DNA of 64,000 nucleotides from Saccharomonospora marina XMU15 (GTDB taxonomy: Bacteria; Actinomycetota; Actinomycetes; Mycobacteriales; Pseudonocardiaceae): NCBI RefSeq assembly GCF_000244955.1, contig NZ_CM001439.1, positions 5,896,527 through 5,960,526 on the forward strand, written 5' to 3'. The stretch's first letter is position 1; every line of letters begins with the position of its first letter. Positions 1-7,796 of this stretch are shown here, piece after piece. The position numbers and the translations under genes are program-made. The notes beneath the pieces are model-generated. The model was not told the DNA's origin. It ran no database searches and saw only the letters and a list, made by a program, of their open reading frames with translations.

Positions 1-1368
1 TGTCAACGCTTCCAGCATCCGAAGCTGATGCGCCTCCGGTTTCGCGAGCAGCACCTCGATGGCGTCGTGCACCCGCTGCCGTTCGGCCTTGTCACCGGAG
101 GCGTGCGCGATCGCCGTGATCGAGGCCAGCGCGGCGGCGGCCTTGATGCCGTCCGCTCTGGCGGCGAAGACGGTGTCGAGCCTGGCACGCACCGCCGCGA
201 GCCCGGAGCTGTCCAGCAGGCTGCGACGCAGGGCCCCCGCCGTCAATTCCGGCTCGGCCCGCAACGCCTGGGTGGCACGGTGAATGCCGTACAGGTCGAG
301 CTTCTCCAGCAGCCGCTGCCGCACGCCGGACGGCACGTCGCACTCCCAGCTGGTGAACATGTCGGCCGACATGAGCATCACCTCGAGCGCGTCGTCGTCC
401 AGCCGCGCCACCTGCCGCAGCGCGTCGGCGTCGGCCGAGGTGAACCGACCTGTCTCCGCGGACTCGGCGATGAGGCCGATCACCGGAAGCACGTCGGCGA
501 CCCTGGGCTTGAGGGTGTCGGCCTGCTTGCGCGCCAGCACGGTGGCCGCCTTCCACACGTCGCCTTCGCAGCCTGGCACCGACTCAGAGGCGATGGTGTC
601 CGCCTTGTTCAGCACCGCGATGGCGTTGACCGGCCCGGCCTCGCGGCTTGCCGTCGCTGCGGTGAATGCACGCAGGGCCTGCTCGTCGTCGGCTCTGACC
701 CCCTGGGTCACGACATAGAGCACCGCCTCGGCCCCGGCGACCGCGCTGCGGGAGGTCTCGTCCAACTCGTCACCGAGGTCACGGCGGTCGCCGGTGTCAC
801 CGGCGCGTTCGCGGTCGGCCCGCTCCTCGCCACCGTCGCCGTCGCCGTCCTCCCGGTCACCGGAGCCGGATGCGCCCAGCAGTTGCTCGGTGCGCGACAC
901 CGATTCCGCGTCGAGCGAGCCGAGGCCGGGAGTGTCGATCACCGTCATGTTCCGCAGCGCGGCGTTGGTCAGGTAGGCCTCCAGGTGCGAGACGCGATCG
1001 ACGTCCACGCCGAGGTCGGCCGGGATCATCCCGTCCGGCGCGAACGGAAGCACCTGCTTGTCGCCGTTGCGGAACACCACCTCGATGCGGTCGACCGTGC
1101 CGTACTGGAACCGGGTGACCAGCCGGGTGCACTCACCGACGTCCGTGGGCGCCACCCTGCGCCCGATCAGCGCGTTGACCAGCGTGGACTTGCCCGACTT
1201 GATGCGGCCCGCGACCGCGACCTGCAGCGGGGCCCCCAGTCTGCGCAGCACCTCGGCGAATCCCGCCGCCGTGCGCGCGGACACCTGCGACTGCAGTCTC
1301 CTGCACAGCCCGGCCACCGAGGTGGACAGCGGCCCGACGGTGCCGCCTTGTTGTGCGCCTGCCGTCAC
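1..1368 (-). CDS. Dynamin-like GTPase, N-terminal 456 residues (cut by window edge)
   Basis: Open from a GTG at 1368 to the left edge with no stop, so the C-terminus is missing. The GTPase motifs are clear: P-loop GRIKSGKS at about residues 54-61, a PTDVGECT switch region near 71-79, DTPG in MTVIDTPGLG, and NKAD as the base-recognition motif. An acidic, Gly/Asp/Arg-rich insertion follows the DTPG motif, and the rest is helical. This arrangement fits bacterial dynamin-like proteins (the IniA/DynA type), membrane-associated GTPases that often occur as adjacent pairs, so a partner gene may lie to the left. The role is inferred from the family: membrane remodelling, for example at the septum or under envelope stress. 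The gene is divergent from the histidine kinase at 1484. Confidence 0.82.
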   Translation of the reverse strand, partial: MTAGAQQGGTVGPLSTSVAGLCRRLQSQVSARTAAGFAEVLRRLGAPLQVAVAGRIKSGKSTLVNALIGRRVAPTDVGECTRLVTRFQYGTVDRIEVVFRNGDKQVLPFAPDGMIPADLGVDVDRVSHLEAYLTNAALRNMTVIDTPGLGSLDAESVSRTEQLLGASGSGDREDGDGDGGEERADRERAGDTGDRRDLGDELDETSRSAVAGAEAVLYVVTQGVRADDEQALRAFTAATASREAGPVNAIAVLNKADTIASESVPGCEGDVWKAATVLARKQADTLKPRVADVLPVIGLIAESAETGRFTSADADALRQVARLDDDALEVMLMSADMFTSWECDVPSGVRQRLLEKLDLYGIHRATQALRAEPELTAGALRRSLLDSSGLAAVRARLDTVFAARADGIKAAAALASITAIAHASGDKAERQRVHDAIEVLLAKPEAHQLRMLEALT

Positions 1369-1471
1369 CGCTTCCCCCTGTAGCTCACAGCCGAATCCTG
1401 CCACGCTTGTCAGCCTGTGTTCGCACTCGACGTGCTACCAGGGACGGACGCGCGGTGAGCCCCCGCCGACG

Positions 1472-1477
1472 TAGTGT
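1472..1477 (+). promoter_or_regulatory. -10 hexamer for a leaderless sensor-kinase mRNA
   Basis: TAGTGT ends 6 nt before the GTG at 1484. This is the TANNNT-N6-8-start spacing typical of leaderless actinobacterial transcripts. No ribosome binding site precedes the GTG. Confidence 0.5.
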
Positions 1478-1483
1478 CGCCTC

Positions 1484-2686
1484 GTGCGGCGGCTCAGTCT
1501 GTGGATGCGGGCGCACCCGATGGTGGGCGACACCCTCATCGCGGTGCTGCTCCTGCTGATAGACACGGCGATCTTCGTGGCCGGTGGCGTCGCACCGCAG
1601 CTGCGGCCGGACTCCTCGCCCCCGGCGTACCTGGTGTTCGCGGTCGACATCGCGATGGTCGCGCCGCTGGTGTTGCGCCGGAAGTACCCGTTGCTGGTCG
1701 CATACGCGGTGCTGCTCATCGGCGCTTTGCACGCCGCACTGGAACTCGGCCTCGCCAGCGCGATCGCAAGCGGGATCGCCATCTACAGCGTCGTGGTGTA
1801 CGTCGGCCGCAAGTCCGGCGCCGTCTACCTCGCGTTGATGATCACCGCGACCGTGGTGCAACTGTTCCTGCAGCACCGCCAGGACTGGCTGGTCAACACC
1901 GTGGTGGGAGTGCTGCTGATGGCGTTCTGCTGGGTGCTCGGCGAGTTCGTCGGCGCCAGGCGGGCATACCAGGCCGAGGTCGAGGCACGCCTGCACCTGC
2001 TGGAGACCGAACGCGACCAGGCAGGAAGGATCGCCGTGGCGGCGGAACGCAGCCGCATCGCCCGCGAACTGCACGATGTGGTGGCCCACGCGGTGAGCGT
2101 GATCGTGGTGCAGGCGGACGGCGCCTCCTACGCGATCCGCTCCGACCCCGGACTCACCGAACGCGCTCTGCGAACGATCTCCGAGACCGGCAGGGACGCG
2201 CTCTGCGAGCTGCGCAGGCTGCTCGACGTGCTCAGGGGCGAGAGCGAGAGTGAGCAGCCGAGAGTGCCACAGCCCACCGCGGCGGATCTGGCGGAGCTGG
2301 CCGAACGGATGCGGGCGGCAGGGCTGGCTGTGAAGCTCACCGTCGACGCCGACCTCACCGCGCTGCCGACCGGCGTCTCCCTCGCCGTGTACCGGATCGT
2401 GCAGGAGTCGCTGACCAACGCGCTGAAACACGCGGGCACGGGCGCCCACGCCGAGGCTCGGGTGTGGCGTGAGGGCGACGACCTGCGGGTATGTGTTACC
2501 GACGACGCGGCAGGCAGAGCCAGGCAACTGACACCGGCGCCACCACCCGAACCCGCGGGGGGCGGCAACGGGCTCATCGGCATGCGCGAGCGTGCGAACG
2601 TCTACGGCGGGACACTGGACGCCGGTCCGGCCCCCGGCGGCGGCTGGCGGGTAGCGGCCCGGTTTCCTGCGAGGTGGCAGCGATGA
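1484..2686 (+). CDS. NarL/DesK-type sensor histidine kinase
   Basis: A 400-residue membrane sensor kinase. Residues 12-155 contain about six hydrophobic segments. A dimerisation/phosphoacceptor domain of the HisKA_3 type follows, with the motif RIARELHDVVAH (phosphoacceptor His near 197). The C-terminal HATPase region has the N-box-like QESLTNALKHA and a late GLIGMRERA. A GTG start at 1484 is chosen because a TANNNT element sits 6 nt upstream. The stop overlaps the next gene's ATG (ATGA), so the response regulator is translationally coupled. The signal sensed is not visible; the ABC exporter downstream suggests cell-envelope or antibiotic stress, which is inference. Confidence 0.93.
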   Translation: MRRLSLWMRAHPMVGDTLIAVLLLLIDTAIFVAGGVAPQLRPDSSPPAYLVFAVDIAMVAPLVLRRKYPLLVAYAVLLIGALHAALELGLASAIASGIAIYSVVVYVGRKSGAVYLALMITATVVQLFLQHRQDWLVNTVVGVLLMAFCWVLGEFVGARRAYQAEVEARLHLLETERDQAGRIAVAAERSRIARELHDVVAHAVSVIVVQADGASYAIRSDPGLTERALRTISETGRDALCELRRLLDVLRGESESEQPRVPQPTAADLAELAERMRAAGLAVKLTVDADLTALPTGVSLAVYRIVQESLTNALKHAGTGAHAEARVWREGDDLRVCVTDDAAGRARQLTPAPPPEPAGGGNGLIGMRERANVYGGTLDAGPAPGGGWRVAARFPARWQR

Positions 2687-3339
2687 TCAGTGTTGTCGTG
2701 GTCGACGACCAGGAACTGATGCGCGTCGGTTTTCGGATGGTGCTCGGCGCTCAGGAGGACATCGAGGTGGTCGGCGAGGCGGGTGACGGCGAGCAGGCGG
2801 TACGGCTCGCCGCCGAGCTCAGGCCCGACGTCGTGTTGATGGACGTGCGGATGCCGGTGCTCGACGGTGTGGAGGCGACAAGGCGTATCGTGGCCGAGGG
2901 CACCTCCCGCGTGCTGGTGATGACCACGTTCGATCTCGACGAGTACGTCTACTCCGCGCTGCGCGGCGGGGCGAGCGGGTTCCTGCTCAAGGACACCCCG
3001 CCCGATCATCTGGTGTCGGCGCTTCGCTCGGTGTGCGGTGGCGACGCCGTGGTCTCGCCCGCGGTGACCCGCAGGTTGCTCGACCGGTTCCTCGGTGACG
3101 ATCCCCTGCCCCACCGCGACGCCTCGGTGCTCGACGCGCTCACCGACCGGGAGCGGGAGGTACTCACGCTGGTGGCCAAGGGGCTTTCCAACACCGAGAT
3201 CGCCGCGGCACTGTTTCTTTCGGAGGCGACCGTGAAGACCCACGTCGGCCGAATCCTGTCGAAACTGCGGCTGCGCGACAGGGTGCAGGCGGTGGTGCTC
3301 GCCTACGAGACCGGACTGTCCCGGCCCGGCCAGCGGTAG
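2683..3339 (+). CDS. LuxR/NarL-family response regulator
   Basis: 218 residues. The receiver domain has the acidic pair D8/D9, phosphoacceptor D54 in VVLMDVRMP, and a late Lys in GFLLKDTPP. A C-terminal LuxR-type helix-turn-helix follows (LTDREREVL ... SNTEIAAALFLSEATVKTH). The ATG overlaps the kinase stop by 4 nt and starts directly with MISVVVVDDQ, so longer upstream reading is not needed. It is the cognate partner of the kinase at 1484. It probably controls the ABC transporter at 3948-5689, a common arrangement, but no binding site was identified. Confidence 0.94.
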   Translation: MISVVVVDDQELMRVGFRMVLGAQEDIEVVGEAGDGEQAVRLAAELRPDVVLMDVRMPVLDGVEATRRIVAEGTSRVLVMTTFDLDEYVYSALRGGASGFLLKDTPPDHLVSALRSVCGGDAVVSPAVTRRLLDRFLGDDPLPHRDASVLDALTDREREVLTLVAKGLSNTEIAAALFLSEATVKTHVGRILSKLRLRDRVQAVVLAYETGLSRPGQR

Positions 3340-3370
3340 AGCGAGGATCCAACCGGGAGCGCGCGGTCTC

Positions 3371-3418
3371 TTACGCGAGCACGAGCAGGTCGCCGAGCGT
3401 CAGGTATTCGACGGTCAC
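3371..3418 (-). pseudogene. Remnant of Doc-type toxin N-terminus
   Basis: A GTG at 3418 opens VTVEYLTLGDLLVLA and hits TAA after 15 codons. The peptide resembles the start of Fic/Doc-family toxins (a YLTLEDLL-like opening). The rest of the gene is absent: the next sequence is the end of the response regulator. The start overlaps the antitoxin relic's TGA (GTGA), the usual coupling in such pairs. It is probably non-functional. Confidence 0.5.
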
Positions 3419-3616
3419 CGCGCCAGGCGATCGAGTAGCACGGCATATCGCTGACGCCCCTCTGCCGACGGGGAGCGAACCCACTCATCGCGGACACGGC
3501 GGGCGGCGGCATCCCTGATCGCGCGCACCGCCGCCTCGTGCTTGCTGACCCCGGTGACTCGGCAAGCAGGGCGAGTGCACGCTCCTGTTCGCGGTGAGCC
3601 GAAGCGTCATGGCCAC
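3415..3616 (-). pseudogene. Frameshifted CopG-like antitoxin relic
   Basis: Read from GTG-GCC-ATG (3616) the frame gives VAMTLRLTA, then breaks. A one-base shift gives EQERALALLAES. Another shift gives SKHEAAVRAIRDAAARRVRDEW, ending LLDRLAR-stop at 3415. The pieces join into a ribbon-helix-helix-like antitoxin of normal length (about 65 residues) if two single missing G bases are restored (near GCGAACAG and CCGGGGTC). Together with the truncated Doc start this is a decayed toxin-antitoxin module. Confidence 0.5.
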
Positions 3617-3935
3617 GGCCGAAATGCTACGAGCAGCTGGTCGAGCGACGCTCGTCGCGGGCGAAGCGCCGCCGGAACGGTGACCGTCAGTCCTGACGCT
3701 TGGGTAACCCTCAGCGTTCGGCCCGGAAGTTTCAGGGTCCGGTCAGGGACATCACGGATCGCGGGCGGGCGCCACAGCCGTCAGGCTACGACCACAGGAG
3801 GAGGGACGGTTCGGTCCGTGGAGCGACGCGAGAGGACGCCCACCATCGCCAGGATGGGAGACAGCGGGCCGAGGGGTACTCCCCACCGACAGCGCAACGG
3901 CAACGACGCGTCGCACCGGCTGCCAAGCCGAACGC
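3617..3935. other. Non-coding stretch upstream of ABC transporter
   Basis: No supported gene; the open frames here lack starts or family resemblance. It presumably contains the promoter and a long leader of the ABC transporter. No clear -35/-10 pair could be assigned. A strong Shine-Dalgarno (AGGAGG, 3936-3941) lies at the right end, 6 nt before the ATG at 3948. Confidence 0.4.
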
Positions 3936-3947
3936 AGGAGGAAAACG

Positions 3948-4889
3948 ATGATCGAGGCAAGGGGCCTCACCAAGCGGTACGGCAAGACACTCGCCGTGGA
4001 CGACCTTTCGTTCAAGGTCACGCCCGGCCGAGTGACCGGGTTTCTCGGGCCCAACGGCGCGGGCAAGTCCACCACGATGCGCATGGTGCTGGGGCTGGAC
4101 AATCCCACCGCCGGTGAGGTGCGCATCGGCGGCAAGCGCTACCGCGAACTGCATCATCCGCTGCGCACGGTCGGCGCACTGCTGGACGCGAAGTGGGTGC
4201 ATCCGAACCGCTCTGCGAGAGCGCACCTGCTGTGGATGGCCAGGTCCAACAAGCTCCCGGCGCGCAGGGTCGACGAGGTGCTCGAACTCGTCGGGTTGGC
4301 CGCGGTGGCGGACAAGCGCGCGGGTGGCTTCTCGCTCGGCATGTCACAGCGGCTGGGCATCGCGGGAGCACTGCTCGGCGACCCCGAGGTGCTGATGTTC
4401 GACGAACCGGTGAACGGGTTGGACCCGGAAGGCATCCTGTGGATCCGCAAGTTCATGCACCGCCTCGCCGACGAGGGCAGGACCGTGTTCGTGTCCAGCC
4501 ACCTGCTGTCGGAGATGGCGCTCACGGCGAGCGAACTGGTGGTGATCGGCAAGGGCAAGCTGATCGCGCAGAGCAGCACCGACGAGTTCGTGGCAAGGGC
4601 CTCCGATAACAGTGTGCGGGTCCGCAGCCCGCAACTGGACACGCTGGCGCAGGCGCTGCGTGCGGCGAGTGCGACCGTCACCGAGGCCGACGACGCCGTC
4701 ATCGTGTCCGGAATGGACATCGAGAAGATCGGTGAGATCGCGCTCGCGCACCAGGTCGTGCTGCACGAGCTGAGCCCGCAACGCGGCTCGCTGGAGCAGG
4801 CTTTCATGCGGATCACCGGGGACTCGGTCGAGTATCACGCCGACCTTGAGGCCGAGGCCAAGCACCTGCTCGAGACAACCGGTTCCTGA
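3948..4889 (+). CDS. ABC exporter ATP-binding protein (BcrA/CcmA type)
   Basis: 313 residues. Walker A GPNGAGKS (about 34-41), signature SLGMSQRLG, Walker B VLMFDEP followed by VNGLDPEG, and the switch histidine in SSHLLSE are all intact. The extra C-terminal domain of about 90 residues is typical of DrrA/BcrA-like exporters. AGGAGG precedes the ATG. It pairs with the permease 35 nt downstream and follows a two-component system, so it probably exports or detoxifies a lipophilic compound, or handles an envelope stress. The substrate cannot be read from the sequence. Confidence 0.93.
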   Translation: MIEARGLTKRYGKTLAVDDLSFKVTPGRVTGFLGPNGAGKSTTMRMVLGLDNPTAGEVRIGGKRYRELHHPLRTVGALLDAKWVHPNRSARAHLLWMARSNKLPARRVDEVLELVGLAAVADKRAGGFSLGMSQRLGIAGALLGDPEVLMFDEPVNGLDPEGILWIRKFMHRLADEGRTVFVSSHLLSEMALTASELVVIGKGKLIAQSSTDEFVARASDNSVRVRSPQLDTLAQALRAASATVTEADDAVIVSGMDIEKIGEIALAHQVVLHELSPQRGSLEQAFMRITGDSVEYHADLEAEAKHLLETTGS

Positions 4890-4924
4890 GACCCGGAAAC
4901 GATCCGGACGGATTCGAGGACATC

Positions 4925-5689
4925 ATGACTTTGCTCGCAGTCGAACGCATCAAGCTGCTCTCCACCCGCTCGCCGTGGTGGGGCACGCTGATCGCACTCG
5001 CGCTGACCACCGGCTTCACCGCGCTGACCGTCGCGGTGTCGGACAACATCCCGACGACCGTCGCCACAACGCAGTTCGGGTACACCTTCGGCCTCGCGGT
5101 GATCATGGTGCTGGCGGCGCTCGCCGTGACCACCGAGTACCGCTTCAGCACCATCCGCACCACCTTTCAGGCAATCCCCAACCGCACGGCCGCGTTGCTG
5201 GCCAAGGCCGCCGTCGTCGGCGTGCTGGCGCTGGTGATCGGGGAGGTTGCTGCGTTCGCCAGTTGGGGTGTGTCCATGCTGATCCGCCCCGAGGCTGATC
5301 TCGCTTTGAACAGCACCGCGGACTGGATCAACGTCGCCGGCGTCGGGCCGGTCTACGCGCTGGCCGCCGTGCTGGCTGTCGCCGTCGGCATCCTCGTACG
5401 GCACAGCGCGGGCGCCATTTCAATTCTGCTCATTTACTTTCTCGCCGCGGAGAACCTGGTACAGCTCATCCCGAACATCGGCGACGACATCTACAAGTGG
5501 TTGCCGTTCAACGTGGCGAACAAGTTCCTCACCGGCGACGGCGCCTCAAACGCGGGCAGGGCTGCCGAGGCCGGTCCTCGGCTTTCCACCGCGCCACTGA
5601 GCCCGGGCTGGGCGCTCGCCTACTTCGCGGGTATCGCCGTCGCGCTGCTCGCAGTCGCAGTGTTCACCGCGAACAAGCGCGACGCCTGA
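4925..5689 (+). CDS. ABC transporter permease (ABC-2 like)
   Basis: 254 residues with about six hydrophobic segments: TLIALALTTGFTALTVAV, FGLAVIMVLAALAV, VVGVLALVIGEVAAF, VYALAAVLAVAVGILV, AISILLIYFLAAENLV and LAYFAGIAVALLAVAVF. The N-terminal LLAVERIKLLSTRSPWW is the cytoplasmic entry helix typical of ABC-2 permeases in this class. It is the membrane partner of the ATPase at 3948, in the same operon. A GC-rich hairpin follows at 5756. Confidence 0.9.
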   Translation: MTLLAVERIKLLSTRSPWWGTLIALALTTGFTALTVAVSDNIPTTVATTQFGYTFGLAVIMVLAALAVTTEYRFSTIRTTFQAIPNRTAALLAKAAVVGVLALVIGEVAAFASWGVSMLIRPEADLALNSTADWINVAGVGPVYALAAVLAVAVGILVRHSAGAISILLIYFLAAENLVQLIPNIGDDIYKWLPFNVANKFLTGDGASNAGRAAEAGPRLSTAPLSPGWALAYFAGIAVALLAVAVFTANKRDA

Positions 5690-5755
5690 CAGGCCAACAC
5701 AGGGGAACACCGGCAACGACCGCATTCGGGGCGCGGCCGGCCGGTAAGGGGGTTG

Positions 5756-5794
5756 ACGGGGTCCGGGTCGCATCGGGGGCGGCCCGGACCCCGT
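5756..5794 (+). terminator. GC-rich hairpin after ABC permease
   Basis: The arms ACGGGGTCCGGG (5756-5767) and CCCGGACCCCGT (5783-5794) are perfectly complementary over 12 bp with a 15-nt loop. Only a short TGGCTT follows, not a U-tract, as is common in actinobacterial terminators. Confidence 0.6.
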
Positions 5795-5916
5795 TGGCTT
5801 GGCCACCTCATTACGAGCCCGTTAACTCTCTGTGATAGGGCCCACTCACACCGGAACACGGACAGTCGAACGCGGGATAGTGGGTATCACCCGTCAGGAC
5901 TCTACGGAGGTGACCC

Positions 5917-6444
5917 TTGACGGTGACTGACCTTCCGCGCCTGGAGCCCATGGTCGAGCTCGAATGGGCCACAGCGATCGAGCAACCACGCGATGTCGGC
6001 AAGGCCGTCAGACCCGCCGACATCCGCACCGCGTGGGTGCACAGGGCACCCGAGGAAAGGGTGCTGGCCCTCTTCCGGTCCGCCCGCGAGCTCTACCAAC
6101 CGGTGCCTTCGCCGTGGTGGCTGCGCGCGGTGGCGGACGGAACCCTCGCCCGCAGGTCCGACGGCTTCCTGGTGGAGGATCGGATCGACAGGCTGCTGGC
6201 CAGGCGTCCCGGCTGGGAATACGTGCCGTGGGCAGCCGACGGCGAGTCCGGCTACTGGGAGTTCATGCCTTCGGAAGGCGGCAGGTCGGGCCACCGCATT
6301 CCCACGACGATCCTCAACACCGATCGCCACAGCGGCTGGATCGACGTGCTCCCCGCGCACAGCGGTGCCACACCGGCGCCCATCGCGGTCGCCGGACTGG
6401 CCGGCTTGCGGGCACGGATGGGGGAGTTCGAGGCCGTGCGGTGA
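5917..6444 (+). CDS. Conserved hypothetical protein, cytoplasmic
   Basis: 175 residues, not recognised. It has no signal peptide or membrane segment and is rich in Trp, Arg and Pro (SPWWLRAVADG, PGWEYVPW, ESGYWEFMPSEGG). The TTG at 5917 is preferred because GGAGG (5906-5910) is 6 nt upstream; GTG at 5923 is the alternative. It lies just upstream of trmB, with a new promoter between them, so a functional link is uncertain. Confidence 0.75.
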   Translation: MTVTDLPRLEPMVELEWATAIEQPRDVGKAVRPADIRTAWVHRAPEERVLALFRSARELYQPVPSPWWLRAVADGTLARRSDGFLVEDRIDRLLARRPGWEYVPWAADGESGYWEFMPSEGGRSGHRIPTTILNTDRHSGWIDVLPAHSGATPAPIAVAGLAGLRARMGEFEAVR

Positions 6445-6452
6445 CGCACGGC

Positions 6453-6458
6453 TATCGT
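6453..6458 (+). promoter_or_regulatory. -10 hexamer for leaderless trmB mRNA
   Basis: TATCGT ends 8 nt before the GTG at 6467. There is no ribosome binding site, so the trmB mRNA is probably leaderless. Confidence 0.4.
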
Positions 6459-6466
6459 GCCTGATC

Positions 6467-7174
6467 GTGGAGACCCAGCAGCAACCGCGGCGGCGCAGTG
6501 TCGTCAGCTATGTCAAGCGGGGCGGGCGCATGACCGTGGGCCAGGAACGGGCCTGGCAGCGGCTGTGGCCACGGCTGGGAAGGTCGGTGTCCGAACTGCC
6601 GTCCGGCCCGATCGACTTCGACGCCTGGTTCGGCAGGAGCGCGCCGGTCGTCCTGGAGATCGGCTCCGGCATGGGCGAAACCACCTCGCAGCTGGCCGCC
6701 GCCGCTGCGGAGGTGAACTACGTCGCCGTCGAGGTGTACGAAGCCGGACTCGGCCAGCTCATGCTCCGTGCGGAGCAGCTCGACGTGCACAACCTGCGAC
6801 TGCTGCACGGCGACGCCGTCGTACTGCTCGGCGAGCATGTGGCACCGGATTCGCTGGCCGCCGTGCGGATCTTCTTCCCCGACCCGTGGCCCAAGAAGCG
6901 TCACCACAAACGCCGGTTGATCCAGCCAGGGTTCGTCTCACTGGTGGCTTCCCGGCTGGTCCCGGGCGGCACGCTGCACCTGGCCACCGACTGGGCCGAC
7001 TACGCCGAGCAGATGCTGCAGGTGTGCTCGGCCGAGCCGAGCCTGCGAAACAGGTTCGACGGCTGGGCCCCACGGCCGGCGTGGCGCCCGATGACGAAGT
7101 TCGAACGGCGGGCCGAGCAGGAAGGCAGAGTCAGTCGCGATCTCGTCTTCGAGAAGGCCGAGCCCCGGCACTGA
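6467..7174 (+). CDS. trmB: tRNA (guanine-N7-)-methyltransferase
   Basis: 235 residues. It uses S-adenosylmethionine to methylate G46 in the tRNA variable loop. The SAM-binding motif is VVLEIGSGMGETT, and the TrmB signature RIFFPDPWPKKRHHKRRL is present, followed by LATDWADYAEQML. The GTG at 6467 begins VETQQQPRRR; a much longer upstream frame exists but overlaps the preceding gene and has no support. The C-terminal TKFERRAEQEGR is the conserved end of the family. It is a stand-alone housekeeping gene. Confidence 0.95.
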   Translation: METQQQPRRRSVVSYVKRGGRMTVGQERAWQRLWPRLGRSVSELPSGPIDFDAWFGRSAPVVLEIGSGMGETTSQLAAAAAEVNYVAVEVYEAGLGQLMLRAEQLDVHNLRLLHGDAVVLLGEHVAPDSLAAVRIFFPDPWPKKRHHKRRLIQPGFVSLVASRLVPGGTLHLATDWADYAEQMLQVCSAEPSLRNRFDGWAPRPAWRPMTKFERRAEQEGRVSRDLVFEKAEPRH

Positions 7175-7280
7175 TACAGCGCCACAGCACCGACACCGAG
7201 CGTCAGCACCCACGCGCGAGACCGGTGCTCTCGTCATCCGATAGGGAGAACCACGGCCGTAGGGCGGCCGAACGACCGGG

Positions 7281-7302
7281 TCGTCGGGCAAAATCCCGAC
7301 GA
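7281..7302 (+). repeat. Perfect inverted repeat abutting the MarR start codon
   Basis: TCGTCGGG (7281-7288), a 6-nt loop CAAAAT, then CCCGACGA (7295-7302) end directly at the GTG at 7303. As DNA this could be the regulator's own operator. As RNA it would be a hairpin ending at the initiation codon. No Shine-Dalgarno is seen. Confidence 0.55.
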
Positions 7303-7785
7303 GTGTCAACGGTGTCGACTTCGAACGGTTCCCAGGCGGCGGACCCGCCACGGACGGCCTACCTCGTGAAACGCCTCGAATCGGCGTTACGCTCCCGGCT
7401 CGACGCCGCCGTGAAACCGTACGGCCTCACTGCCACGCAGTACACCGCGCTCGCGGCATTACGAACCTCGCCGGGGCAGTCATCGGCGCAGCTGGCGCGG
7501 CGTTCGTTCGTCAGCGCGCAGACCATGCAGGAAATGGTCGTCGCTCTCGAACGCAGGGGACTGGTCAGCAGAGCTCCCTCTCCGACGAACCGGCGCGTGC
7601 TGCGCATCGACCTCAGCGCACGAGGAGAGGCCATCCTGCGCGACCTTGACGACGAGGTCGACGACATCGAACAGGCGATGCTGGCCGACCTGGAACCGCA
7701 ACATGTGGAAACCCTGCGCCACGCGCTGCGCGTGTGCGCCCGTCGCCTCGCCGAACAGGCCACTGCGCCGCAGCCGCCGCAGTAG
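7303..7785 (+). CDS. MarR-family transcriptional regulator
   Basis: 160 residues with a winged helix-turn-helix core: TATQYTALAALRTSPGQSS, then a recognition region around RRSFVSAQTMQEMVVALE, and the wing with RAPSPTNRRVLRIDLS. Start GTG at 7303 (VSTVSTSNGSQ); the frame runs far upstream through trmB and is not used there. The gene ends 11 nt before the amidohydrolase start, so it may control that enzyme or itself through the palindrome at 7281-7302. The ligand is unknown. Confidence 0.88.
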   Translation: MSTVSTSNGSQAADPPRTAYLVKRLESALRSRLDAAVKPYGLTATQYTALAALRTSPGQSSAQLARRSFVSAQTMQEMVVALERRGLVSRAPSPTNRRVLRIDLSARGEAILRDLDDEVDDIEQAMLADLEPQHVETLRHALRVCARRLAEQATAPQPPQ

Positions 7786-7788
7786 GAT
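7783..7788 (+). promoter_or_regulatory. -10 hexamer for leaderless amidohydrolase mRNA
   Basis: TAGGAT overlaps the MarR stop codon (TAG) and ends 8 nt before the ATG at 7797, the leaderless spacing. Confidence 0.4.
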
Positions 7789-7796
7789 CGACGCCT

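Noticed and set aside
28-1383. A 451-codon plus-strand open frame over the dynamin-like gene
   Set aside because: It is an antisense shadow of the GTPase gene on the minus strand, which has clear motifs. In GC-rich DNA long antisense frames are common.
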